From positions 1 to 33,869 of the forward strand of contig JAGQNA010000009.1 in assembly GCA_020428315.1 (NCBI GenBank): a DNA stretch of 33,869 nucleotides, read 5' to 3'. The stretch's first letter is position 1. The number at the start of each line of letters is the position of its first letter. Below the pieces are notes generated by a model. The model saw only the letters and a list, made by a program, of their open reading frames with translations. It searched no databases and had not been told where the DNA came from. Below, piece after piece: positions 14,978-22,705 of this stretch. The stretch is from Candidatus Saccharimonadota bacterium. GTDB lineage: Bacteria; Patescibacteriota; Saccharimonadia; Saccharimonadales; Saccharimonadaceae. Made by a program: the position numbers and the translations under genes.

Positions 14978-15157
14978 ATGACAGAAACTCGTTATCCTTC
15001 GGACCCACTCAGGAATGAACAAGATCCAAATACAGTAGATGATGAAGCAACTCGAAGAGAACTAGCTAGGGCCAGTGGCTTACCTAATGTAGGGACTGAG
15101 GAAGATAGCCTGAAGAAGCCGGACTATCTAGGGCAAGGAGAATATATTATTGCCTAA
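14978..15157 (+). CDS. Small acidic protein, 59 residues, unknown function
   Basis: A complete short gene lies between recR and the convergent pyrD. It has a near-perfect AAAGGAG ribosome binding site 6 bases before the ATG and an upstream extended -10. The product is hydrophilic and mostly disordered-looking, with an acidic centre (DPNTVDDEATRRELARASGL) and the ending GQGEYIIA. I recognise no family. The stop is only 3 bases from the end of pyrD. Expression signals are better than for many larger genes here, which is the main reason to accept it. Confidence 0.6.
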   Translation: MTETRYPSDPLRNEQDPNTVDDEATRRELARASGLPNVGTEEDSLKKPDYLGQGEYIIA

Positions 15158-15160
15158 GTG

Positions 15161-16261
15161 TTAGGCTATAAGATCAAGGCGCCTCTTGATCTTCATTGCT
15201 AGCTCTGGATCCCACATTGCTCCGGTTACAGACTGGACGACATCCGCACCAGCCTCTCGGTACTCTATAAAGTCGCCAGGTTCCATCACACCACCAACCC
15301 CGATGATTTCATAGTCATAGTTTTTTGCTTTACGAAGCGTGTCAAGGCGTCGTACCATGTCTATTCCGGCCCATTTCACACTAGCTCCACACACACCGCT
15401 CCGATTACGACCTTTGCCTGGTAGCGCCTGCTTTCCACTCTTATTTAAAATCTCCCCTTGTAAAGTATTTATCGCACTTATTGCCGATACGAAGTTACTT
15501 GTACTGTCAACAATTCTCTCCAATAGAGCTTGCTGATCGTGACTAAAATAGCCGATTTTTATTACTAGTGGAACATCGCCGATAGCAGCTTTCGTTTGTT
15601 TACAAATTTCAAATACGGCGTCTGGCGAGTAACAAATTACACCCTCACTGGCGACATTTGGACACGATAAGTTGATTTCGATCACTTTTGCACCGGCTTC
15701 TTTTGCATCTTGAGCCGATCTTGCAAAGTCAGCGTAATAGTCTTCAGCAGTAAACCCTGGCTGTATCGTGCCGACTACGCTCATAATCAATAGCTGGCCT
15801 GCGTGTACGCCAGTCTGAGCCTGCTGAAAGTCATTCATCCATACTGACGGCCCGTTAGAAGGTACTCCGAATGAGTTTGTTATTGAAAGTTGACGTAAGT
15901 CAGTAGGGTAGTCATCTCGCACAAAAATTGGTTTTTCAAGCTTGTCTAGCGTTAGGTCTCCTTCTATCTGAAGCGGTAGTATATTCGGGAATGGATTACA
16001 CGGGAATTCAGTTGATCTCTGGGTCTTATACACTACGACGTCAAAGCCAAGACAAAATGCAGCTGTAGTGTGTCGCGAAGTTGGCAGCGAACCAGCAGCG
16101 ATCCCAAACGGTGAATAAATCGGAAAACCCAGAAAACTATAGCTAGGTCTACCGTGTGGCTCTACATAATTAATATTTCCGACATCATACGGTCCAGTAA
16201 GATAATTGTCTTCGTAGCTCTTTAGCGGATCGAACAGTATAGGCTTTGAACCAGATATCAT
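15161..16261 (-). CDS. pyrD: Dihydroorotate dehydrogenase
   Basis: PyrD oxidises dihydroorotate to orotate with FMN. The 366-residue protein has the FMN-binding N-terminal region (SPFGIAAGSLP), the substrate motif ITNSFGVPSNGPSVW (127-141) and INLSCPN with Cys200. A cysteine there is typical of soluble class 1 enzymes, where membrane class 2 enzymes have serine. It also has the late GVGGVMEPGDFIEYREAGAD phosphate-binding part. It is divergent from pyrF-pyrE, only 20 bases separating the start codons, so the three genes make orotate and convert it to UMP from one control point. Class assignment rests on the cysteine and is moderately sure. Confidence 0.92.
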   Translation of the reverse strand: MISGSKPILFDPLKSYEDNYLTGPYDVGNINYVEPHGRPSYSFLGFPIYSPFGIAAGSLPTSRHTTAAFCLGFDVVVYKTQRSTEFPCNPFPNILPLQIEGDLTLDKLEKPIFVRDDYPTDLRQLSITNSFGVPSNGPSVWMNDFQQAQTGVHAGQLLIMSVVGTIQPGFTAEDYYADFARSAQDAKEAGAKVIEINLSCPNVASEGVICYSPDAVFEICKQTKAAIGDVPLVIKIGYFSHDQQALLERIVDSTSNFVSAISAINTLQGEILNKSGKQALPGKGRNRSGVCGASVKWAGIDMVRRLDTLRKAKNYDYEIIGVGGVMEPGDFIEYREAGADVVQSVTGAMWDPELAMKIKRRLDLIA

Positions 16262-16284
16262 GATTATAGTATACTATAGTCATG
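16259..16284. promoter_or_regulatory. Palindromic divergent promoter bounded by the pyrD and pyrF start codons
   Basis: The 20 bases between the two ATG codons hold the perfect 14-bp palindrome TATAGTATACTATA (16265-16278). Including both start codons, the symmetry extends to 26 bp with one mismatched pair (CATGAT versus GTCATG). Overlapping TATAGT/TATACT hexamers occur on both strands. The plus-strand TATAGT at 16265-16270 ends 11 bases before pyrF, and the minus-strand equivalent (16278-16273) ends 11 bases before pyrD. Confidence 0.7.
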
Positions 16285-17007
16285 ACTCCAGATAGAATCA
16301 TTGTGGCAGTGGATGTTGACGACCTAGACCAGGCCCATAAGCTACTAGATGAGCTGCGCGGCACAGGTGTGACTATCAAATTCGGCAACCAACTGGGGAC
16401 CTACATAGGCTGGAAAAAGGCAATTGAACTTGGTCAGCTGTACGATTCAGCAGTGTTTTGCGATACAAAATATAAAGATATTCCGAAAACTATTGAGCTT
16501 TCTTCACGGGTAATGACACGACTCCAGCCAGCCATGTTTAACATCATGGCAGACAATACTCCCGAGGCATTAACCGCAGCTACCGCTGGAGTAGAGTCGG
16601 CTATACAGGATTTCAAACTAGACAGTAAACCATTGCTACTTGGAGTTACTGTCCTCACCTCGTTCACGGACCAAGATGCTATACAGGTCTATGGTGGCCC
16701 AGCAATTGAAAAAGTACAACAATTTGCAGCTGCTGCAGCAACGGCTGGACTCGATGGGCTAGTTTGCTCACCTCACGAGATTAGACAGCTTAAATCTAGT
16801 CCAGAAACAAGTCACCTAGTGCTAGTTACGCCAGGCATAAGACCAGACTGGTCAGATAAGGGTGATCAAAAGCGGATAATGACACCAGCGACAGCCGTGT
16901 CTGCTGGTGCCGACTACTTAGTTATTGGACGCCCCATTACCAATCCACCAAGTTCAATCGGTAGCCCAAAGAATGCAGTACAAAAAATTATGGAGGAGAT
17001 AAATTAA
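16282..17007 (+). CDS. pyrF: Orotidine 5'-phosphate decarboxylase
   Basis: PyrF decarboxylates OMP to UMP. The 241-residue TIM-barrel protein shows RIIVAVDVDDLDQA at the first strand, IKFGNQL with Lys33, and the catalytic CDTKYKDIPKT (Asp61, Lys63, Asp66), matching the D-x-K-x-x-D-I signature. It also shows LLGVTVLTSF, LDGLVCSPHEI, VTPGIRPDW and GADYLVIGRPI for the phosphate site. The TAA stop overlaps the pyrE ATG by one base. The start codon is within the palindromic promoter, and no ribosome binding site can exist on a leaderless mRNA. Confidence 0.97.
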   Translation: MTPDRIIVAVDVDDLDQAHKLLDELRGTGVTIKFGNQLGTYIGWKKAIELGQLYDSAVFCDTKYKDIPKTIELSSRVMTRLQPAMFNIMADNTPEALTAATAGVESAIQDFKLDSKPLLLGVTVLTSFTDQDAIQVYGGPAIEKVQQFAAAAATAGLDGLVCSPHEIRQLKSSPETSHLVLVTPGIRPDWSDKGDQKRIMTPATAVSAGADYLVIGRPITNPPSSIGSPKNAVQKIMEEIN

Positions 17008-17624
17008 TGTCAAACATATCACAAGACACACTTGATGTCGTGGCAAACGAACTTAGTGAACATGGATTAATCAAATTTGGTGAGTTCAAACTAAAAAGCG
17101 GCTTGCTCTCACCATTCTATATTGACTTACGAGAAGTTCAGTCATATCCAACTGCTCTAAGATCTGTCACCAGGGCATATGCTGAACTTATTGGTGATAA
17201 AACTCAGGATTTACTACTAGCAGGTATCCCAGAGGCCGGTGTACCGTTAGCTACAGCTGTTGGCTACGAACTGGGCATACCACTAGTTCAACCACGCAAG
17301 CTAGTTAAGGATCACGGTACAAAAAGTGCAGTTGAAGGCGCATACAATCCTGGCGATCATGTTATTCTAATCGATGACCTAATTACGAAAGGTGATTCAA
17401 AGATCGAGGCGATCGAACAGGTTAGTTTGGCTGGTTTAGTAGTTGATAAGTTTTTAGTGCTAATTGATCGAGAACAAGGTGGAATCGAACTACTTAAGCA
17501 AGAAAAAAATTGTCAAGTTATTGCTGCTTTCACGATCACTGAGCTAGTAGACACTCTCAAGCAATCTAGTAAAATTTCAGACGAACAATACCAAACAATT
17601 ATTAGCTTCATACAAAATAATTAA
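17007..17624 (+). CDS. pyrE: Orotate phosphoribosyltransferase
   Basis: PyrE joins orotate to PRPP to give OMP, the substrate of PyrF encoded just upstream. The 205-residue protein has KLKSGLLSPFYIDLRE near the N terminus, the flexible catalytic loop with KLVKDHGTKSAVEG and the PRPP motif VILIDDLITKGDS (119-131). A GGAGG site lies about ten bases before the ATG, inside pyrF, and the genes overlap by one base (TAATG). No transcarbamylase or dihydroorotase is present in this window. Confidence 0.96.
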   Translation: MSNISQDTLDVVANELSEHGLIKFGEFKLKSGLLSPFYIDLREVQSYPTALRSVTRAYAELIGDKTQDLLLAGIPEAGVPLATAVGYELGIPLVQPRKLVKDHGTKSAVEGAYNPGDHVILIDDLITKGDSKIEAIEQVSLAGLVVDKFLVLIDREQGGIELLKQEKNCQVIAAFTITELVDTLKQSSKISDEQYQTIISFIQNN

Positions 17625-17631
17625 TAGTGCG

Positions 17632-17640
17632 TGCTACAAT
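17632..17640 (+). promoter_or_regulatory. Extended -10 promoter, leaderless GTG-started gene
   Basis: TGCTACAAT (TACAAT at 17635-17640) ends 6 bases before the GTG at 17647. The same spacing as at dfrA, tdk and the ACT-domain gene supports the GTG as the true start. Confidence 0.7.
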
Positions 17641-17646
17641 ATTACA

Positions 17647-18630
17647 GTGTTCACAGAAGCCATACAATTAATAGAGCAAGCTAAGCATGTCGCTATTATT
17701 CAAGCAGAGAATCCCGACGGTGACAGTCTTGGCTCAGCATTGGCGCTAGACGAGCTGCTCACAGATAAGCAAACTACACTTTACTGTCCTGTGGATATCC
17801 CAAAATATCTCCGCTATATCGCCGGCTGGGACAGAGTTATATCAGATTTTCCATTTAAGGCCGACCTTGCCATAATCGTTGACACTAGTGCGGATGTATT
17901 GTTGTCAAAAGTGTTGCAAGTAGCTGGAGCTAGGCATTTTCTTGAGTCCCATCCAGTGCTAATAATCGACCATCATACTGAGAGTGACAATACGATAAGT
18001 TTCGAGCACACCTTCCTGAGTAAACCAGCCATCAGCAGTAGCGAAATCATCTTCCAACTAGCCAAACAGGCTAATTGGCAAATATCAACGCTGGCCGCGA
18101 CTCATATGCTCGAAGCGCAGCTTTCCGACAGTCTAGGCCTCAGCATCCAAACTGTTACTCCCGAGAACTACAGAATTACAGCAGAACTAACTGAGCTCGG
18201 TGCCCACGTCGCCGATATCGAAAGTAGGCGTCGAGAGTTTATGAAAAAGGCACCTGAGATCCTAGAGTACAAAGGACAGTTACTGCAACGAATCGAATAC
18301 TTTCTTGATAATAGACTTGCTATAGTTCACATCCCGTTTAACGAAATCGAACAATATAGCGATAAGTATAATCCTAGCGTACTTGTCTTGGATGAGTTGC
18401 GATTAGTCGAAGGTGTTGAGCTTGCGGTAGCTATCAAAACGTACCCAGATGGTAAATTAACCGGAAAATTGCGCTCAAATATTCCGATTTCCGAACAAGT
18501 TGCCGGCTACTTCGGCGGCGGGGGACACAAATATGCAGCCGGCTTTAGGGTTTACGACGCATACGATACTGTAATTAAGGAACTACTAGACGCATCATCC
18601 AAAGCACTGGAGGCCTATGAAAATATTTAA
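17647..18630 (+). CDS. DHH/DHHA1 family phosphoesterase (NrnA-like)
   Basis: Proteins of this family degrade short oligoribonucleotides, pAp or cyclic dinucleotide products using two metal ions. The 327-residue protein has NPDGDSLGSALAL (motif I), LAIIVDTSAD (motif II), VLIIDHHTESDN (the DHH motif) and a C-terminal DHHA1 domain ending in EQVAGYFGGGGHKYAAGFRV. Exact substrate cannot be assigned. The GTG start is chosen from the promoter spacing. The last 14 bases overlap cysS, whose GGAGG ribosome binding site lies inside this gene, so translation is coupled. Confidence 0.9.
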   Translation: MFTEAIQLIEQAKHVAIIQAENPDGDSLGSALALDELLTDKQTTLYCPVDIPKYLRYIAGWDRVISDFPFKADLAIIVDTSADVLLSKVLQVAGARHFLESHPVLIIDHHTESDNTISFEHTFLSKPAISSSEIIFQLAKQANWQISTLAATHMLEAQLSDSLGLSIQTVTPENYRITAELTELGAHVADIESRRREFMKKAPEILEYKGQLLQRIEYFLDNRLAIVHIPFNEIEQYSDKYNPSVLVLDELRLVEGVELAVAIKTYPDGKLTGKLRSNIPISEQVAGYFGGGGHKYAAGFRVYDAYDTVIKELLDASSKALEAYENI

Positions 18631-19990
18631 TACCTTATCGCGCCAAACCGAAGAAATAAAACCGCTAGAAGCACGTAAAATTCGGATGTACACCTGCGGT
18701 CTTACTGTCTACTCTCAGCCCCAAATCGGTAACTGGGTTGCTTACATTTATTCTGATATCCTAACTCGGACCTTAATAGCTAATAAATTTGACGTTTATC
18801 GAGTACAAAATATAACGGATGTTGGCCATCTGGTAAGCGATGATGATGGTGGTGAAGATAAAATGGAAAAGGGTGCTCGCCGTGAAGGTCTAACGGCATG
18901 GGATGTAGCTAAAAAATATACTGAAATTGCTGATCATGAAGGCTATGAATTGCTTGGACTGCTACGACCGAACCAGCTAATTCCAGCCACCAGCTTAATA
19001 GACAAGCAGATAGAGTTTGCCCAAGAGCTCAGCGACAAAGGCTACCTATACAAGATTGATGATGGTATGTATTTCGATACGTCAAAACTAACGGACTATG
19101 GAAAGCTCGCTCGTCTTGACATCGCCGGCCTACAAGCCGGAACACGAGTGGACATGACAGGCAAAAAGAACGTGACCGATTTTGCAGTTTGGAAGTTCAG
19201 TCCTACCAGTCAAAAACGTGATATGGAATGGGACAGTCCGTGGGGCAAGGGCTTTCCTGGTTGGCATCTAGAATGTTCAGTCATCGCCCGTGAATCGCTC
19301 GGAGACCAGCTAGATATTCACACTGGCGGCATTGACCATATTCCAGTTCATCACACTAATGAGATTGCCCAGACAGAAGCCGTAACAGGCAGACAATTTG
19401 TCAAATATTGGTTTCATAACAATCACCTAAAAGTGAATGGCACGAAACTATCTAAATCTCTAGGCAATAGCTACACACTACAAGATATCACCAATAGAGG
19501 ATATAGTCTTGACGCCTTCAAACTACTGGTATTGTCCAGCCATTATCGGACTGAGGGCAATTTCACCTGGGAAATTATGCAGGCTGCACAAAACCGTATC
19601 AATAATTGGCAGGCCATCGCCGATCGTCGCTGGCAGACAGAAATAGTATCAAAGATTCAACCAGATATTTCAACGCAGATCATTGCCAAATTATCTGATG
19701 ACATTGACACGCCAGGAGTACTTTCGGTAATCGACAGATACTTTAATAACATAAACGAATCTAATACCGCGCCAAGCCCAGATAGTCTGCAAACGATCCA
19801 CAAGATCCTTGGCATCAACCTATTACAAGCCGATATTAGTGATAGCCAAAAGAATTTGCTAGCACTCCGCAATAAAGCACGTAACGAAAAAGACTGGCAA
19901 ACGTCAGACAAGTTACGAGCCAAGTTATTAAATCAAGGAATTGGGGTTCACGATTTATCGATCGGACAAGTATGGTACCGATCCGCCTAG
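18617..19990 (+). CDS. cysS: Cysteinyl-tRNA synthetase with altered HIGH motif
   Basis: CysRS charges tRNA-Cys. The 457-residue protein begins KIFNTLSRQTEEIKPL like other CysRS. It keeps the zinc ligand in YTCGLTVY, WHLECSVIARESLG, the HTGGIDHIPVHHTNEIAQTEA region and the KLSKSLGN (KMSKS) loop. The HIGH signature reads QIGN (in SQPQIGNW): Gln replaces the first histidine and Asn the last. Asn there is common; Gln is unusual to my knowledge. The zinc site appears intact, unlike in RecR and DnaX. The TAG stop overlaps the stop of the convergent gene in the tetramer CTAG. Confidence 0.95.
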   Translation: MKIFNTLSRQTEEIKPLEARKIRMYTCGLTVYSQPQIGNWVAYIYSDILTRTLIANKFDVYRVQNITDVGHLVSDDDGGEDKMEKGARREGLTAWDVAKKYTEIADHEGYELLGLLRPNQLIPATSLIDKQIEFAQELSDKGYLYKIDDGMYFDTSKLTDYGKLARLDIAGLQAGTRVDMTGKKNVTDFAVWKFSPTSQKRDMEWDSPWGKGFPGWHLECSVIARESLGDQLDIHTGGIDHIPVHHTNEIAQTEAVTGRQFVKYWFHNNHLKVNGTKLSKSLGNSYTLQDITNRGYSLDAFKLLVLSSHYRTEGNFTWEIMQAAQNRINNWQAIADRRWQTEIVSKIQPDISTQIIAKLSDDIDTPGVLSVIDRYFNNINESNTAPSPDSLQTIHKILGINLLQADISDSQKNLLALRNKARNEKDWQTSDKLRAKLLNQGIGVHDLSIGQVWYRSA

Positions 19991-20685
19991 CTGCTCAGCA
20001 CCCACCGAGCGACCAAATCCTTAACTCTGCGATATTCCGATTCCTCCAGCTGAATGTTTGCAACACAAAACTTTCGACTAGCTAGATGCGTACAAAATAG
20101 ACATTCGTAAAGATCGTAGCAGTCTTGAATAAACATACTACTTGTTATCTTATTTGACCATATTACACTAAAGCTATTTTCTACATGCTTACTGTCTTCG
20201 ACTCGAATACTATCCTTGCATGATTTTGAGGTTTGTCCTGCAACTACTGACTGACATGATTCTAGTCCATCACTAAATAAAATATTTTTAGATTTTCGAA
20301 TATTAATTGACCTATACACACCCTCAGATGAGTAGATACCGTCACTTTCAGCAACGTTCTTGGATGCCATCTGTCTTTCACTCATTGACAGATTTATTTT
20401 ATTCCATGCAGTAAGTATATGCTCAATCGTGCTTAAATCCTGCTTAGCCTGCATTCCTTCATTTACACTAAGACGCTTCTCGACATTTTTACGAGTAATA
20501 TAACGCTGCTGACCCATGCTTGCTGCCCAGCTGGGCTGTTTGTCAATCTCATCATACACTTGTTGAGGCAAACGTACATCAAATGCAAATTTTGTCATAG
20601 CCTGTTCAAGGCTCAGCGGATTCTGATAGCTAAAAATATTCCCGACAATATTATCAAGTAGTTGTTTCGCAACGACATTATCCAT
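19987..20685 (-). CDS. Ser/Cys-rich short-repeat protein, unknown function
   Basis: The 232-residue protein has a helical N-terminal half. From about residue 118 comes a run of short repeats with Ser or Cys at roughly every sixth position (VYRSINIRKSKNILFSDGLE, ESCQSVVAGQTSKSCKD, SSMFIQDCYDLYECLFC), ending in ASRKFCVANIQLEESEYRRV. This pattern suggests a narrow beta-solenoid. From memory it resembles the C-terminal repeats of proteins in Patescibacteria sometimes annotated CaiB/BaiF family, whose function is also unclear. A perfect AAAGGAGGA site precedes the ATG, which overlaps the upstream ATPase gene by 8 bases, so the two are tightly coupled. Stop codons overlap with cysS. Confidence 0.75.
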   Translation of the reverse strand: MDNVVAKQLLDNIVGNIFSYQNPLSLEQAMTKFAFDVRLPQQVYDEIDKQPSWAASMGQQRYITRKNVEKRLSVNEGMQAKQDLSTIEHILTAWNKINLSMSERQMASKNVAESDGIYSSEGVYRSINIRKSKNILFSDGLESCQSVVAGQTSKSCKDSIRVEDSKHVENSFSVIWSNKITSSMFIQDCYDLYECLFCTHLASRKFCVANIQLEESEYRRVKDLVARWVLSS

Positions 20686-22666
20686 TTTTTCCTCCTTTAA
20701 TTACATTTCTATGGGACGACTGCCTAGAGAGGACTTCCATTAAGTTGGCCTGCGGATTTATCTCAACCTGTGGCACTCTACTCGCGATTGCAGTTTTTTT
20801 CATGCCACCACTTGGTTCAACATACTTAGCCGGCATACTAGATCCATCATAGCTTTTAAGGTCTAGCACTGTATTGTAATTTGTCTCAGCCACAAAATCC
20901 ATAGTTCTTGCCTTTAGTGCCGGAAGAAGCTTGCCACCACTAGATACCCGAACTACACAGTCACGAGGGTCCTGATCTGTTAGTATCGGGACTCGAAGGT
21001 CTTCCTCTTTATTCAAAACTCTAGTAGCCTCCATGAGCATTTTTTTAGGCAATTCCATTGTAATATTACCCTCAAGTAGCCTAGCATCGTGTTCGGAGAC
21101 CTTAAACACATAATAGTTACTAACGTTTGAAAATATTGCGTTTTGGAGTTTATCATCTATCTGTCCAAAGTATTGCTGACTCAGAAACACGTACAAGTTA
21201 TACTTTCTAGCTTCAGCTAGAATCTGAGCAATAGTTGGGTTCTGAATGACACTAACTTCATCGATAATCAGTATAATTTTTTCATTAAATGTACGTGCTT
21301 GTGCAAGTAGGAATAGTTGTTGGATCAGCAGTCCAGATACCGCTTTTATCACCTTATCGCCCATTCCGATTTTATTTAACGAGAACAAGGTCAGTCTATT
21401 AGAATTGATAACTTTAGCAAGCGAACTTGCTTGCTTGTGCTTGTTTGATAATGCAGGTTGAACCTGAATTTCATCTATCAACTCAATAATTGGGAATATA
21501 CTAGTTTGATAGTCTGTGTCTCTGAGCTTAATAAAATCATTATTGAAATAATTAACAACATTTTCCGAAATATGCTCATTAACATGTTCAAGTATGCCTT
21601 TTCTGTACTCATCGTCAATGAGTAGCCGTCGAAGGTTATCAAGAGACATTACCTGTGCTGTCATCAGGATACGCATACCAAACCTCAGGATACGCTCAAC
21701 TTGAGCTGAATAGTTCTTACCCAACAATGACTCAAACAACGTTCCTGTCAACTCTGTAGCTGCAGATATATCGGCATCCGTACTAGAAAATAATTCAGTA
21801 CTATCGTTGCTGTTACGAAAATTTATTACATTTGTATCTGCATAGCCCCCGATATCACCTTCTAACGACGCGTGCGGGTCAATTACAACTATACGATACT
21901 GGGAAGCAAATGGAGACTTTAACAATCTATCCACGAATAAGCTAATAAACTTCGACTTACCACTGCCGCTACCGCCAACAATAAACGAATGCCTATCAAA
22001 ATCATAACTTGCAAGCGGTAAATATCCGCTTGATGACAAATAGGGAAATGTATTGACATTAAAGATTGCACCAGATGGCTCAGAGCGAAGCATGTGAAGC
22101 GACTTTTGAATATCTAGGTGCTTGCTTCGACGCACATAATCATATTTCTCGTTTTCTCTAAAATTAATAGCAATTAGCTGACCTGGCGTTGAAAGCATAT
22201 GCTTAGTCGACACCCCATAGGTTCCGTCACTATTGTCGAATAGCAGGTTCGTCCTAGTATATACTGAATCCCCGACTGATTTCATACTAAATATTGCCCA
22301 GTTTAATAACTTGCCTCTTTTCAGTTCATACTTCTCGCGGATGTCTAATATATTTCCGCCGGGCACCGCAATAACTAAGCGCTCAGGCTTGACTGTAAAT
22401 AACGATGAGAGAATAGTTGGATCAACTGGTCGTAGCGTGATTTTTTCTAGCTTATTTGAAAGGCCAGATAAATTCTTATTTGCACCAAAATAATAATGTA
22501 CCGTGTTACCGTCGATGTGCATAATGACTTTAACCGTGCGAGCAATACCAACATATAATAGCAATGCACGAAGCGTCTTGTTCCACATATCGCCATCTAG
22601 AGTACTTTTTTGTAAATATGCTTCAAACCAATACTTACAGCCATGTACGGTTTTAGGGTTACTCAT
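20678..22666 (-). CDS. HerA/VirB4/TraD-like membrane-associated or DNA-transfer ATPase
   Basis: The 662-residue protein is a P-loop ATPase of the FtsK-HerA superfamily. It has Walker A GGSGSGKSKF, a following IVVIDPHASLEGDIGGY strand, Walker B KIILIIDEVSVIQN and the TraD/TraG-like segment IAQILAEARKYNLYVFLSQQ, then IFSNVSNYYVFKVSEHDARL. The first 200 residues form a separate domain without a clear match. No membrane helix is obvious. Proteins of this kind pump DNA or protein in type IV secretion or process DNA, but no relaxase or VirB channel genes are nearby. I chose the ATG at 22666; a TTG nine codons earlier overlaps a likely TGCTAGAAT promoter. Confidence 0.8.
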   Translation of the reverse strand: MSNPKTVHGCKYWFEAYLQKSTLDGDMWNKTLRALLLYVGIARTVKVIMHIDGNTVHYYFGANKNLSGLSNKLEKITLRPVDPTILSSLFTVKPERLVIAVPGGNILDIREKYELKRGKLLNWAIFSMKSVGDSVYTRTNLLFDNSDGTYGVSTKHMLSTPGQLIAINFRENEKYDYVRRSKHLDIQKSLHMLRSEPSGAIFNVNTFPYLSSSGYLPLASYDFDRHSFIVGGSGSGKSKFISLFVDRLLKSPFASQYRIVVIDPHASLEGDIGGYADTNVINFRNSNDSTELFSSTDADISAATELTGTLFESLLGKNYSAQVERILRFGMRILMTAQVMSLDNLRRLLIDDEYRKGILEHVNEHISENVVNYFNNDFIKLRDTDYQTSIFPIIELIDEIQVQPALSNKHKQASSLAKVINSNRLTLFSLNKIGMGDKVIKAVSGLLIQQLFLLAQARTFNEKIILIIDEVSVIQNPTIAQILAEARKYNLYVFLSQQYFGQIDDKLQNAIFSNVSNYYVFKVSEHDARLLEGNITMELPKKMLMEATRVLNKEEDLRVPILTDQDPRDCVVRVSSGGKLLPALKARTMDFVAETNYNTVLDLKSYDGSSMPAKYVEPSGGMKKTAIASRVPQVEINPQANLMEVLSRQSSHRNVIKGGKNG

Positions 22667-22705
22667 AAGTGATATAATATCATATTCTAGCAATGATCGC
22701 CAGTA

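Noticed and set aside
20678-22666. Part of a conjugative element or prophage
   Set aside because: No relaxase, integrase, VirB channel, attachment repeats or codon shift accompany the ATPase; its neighbours are chromosomal genes.
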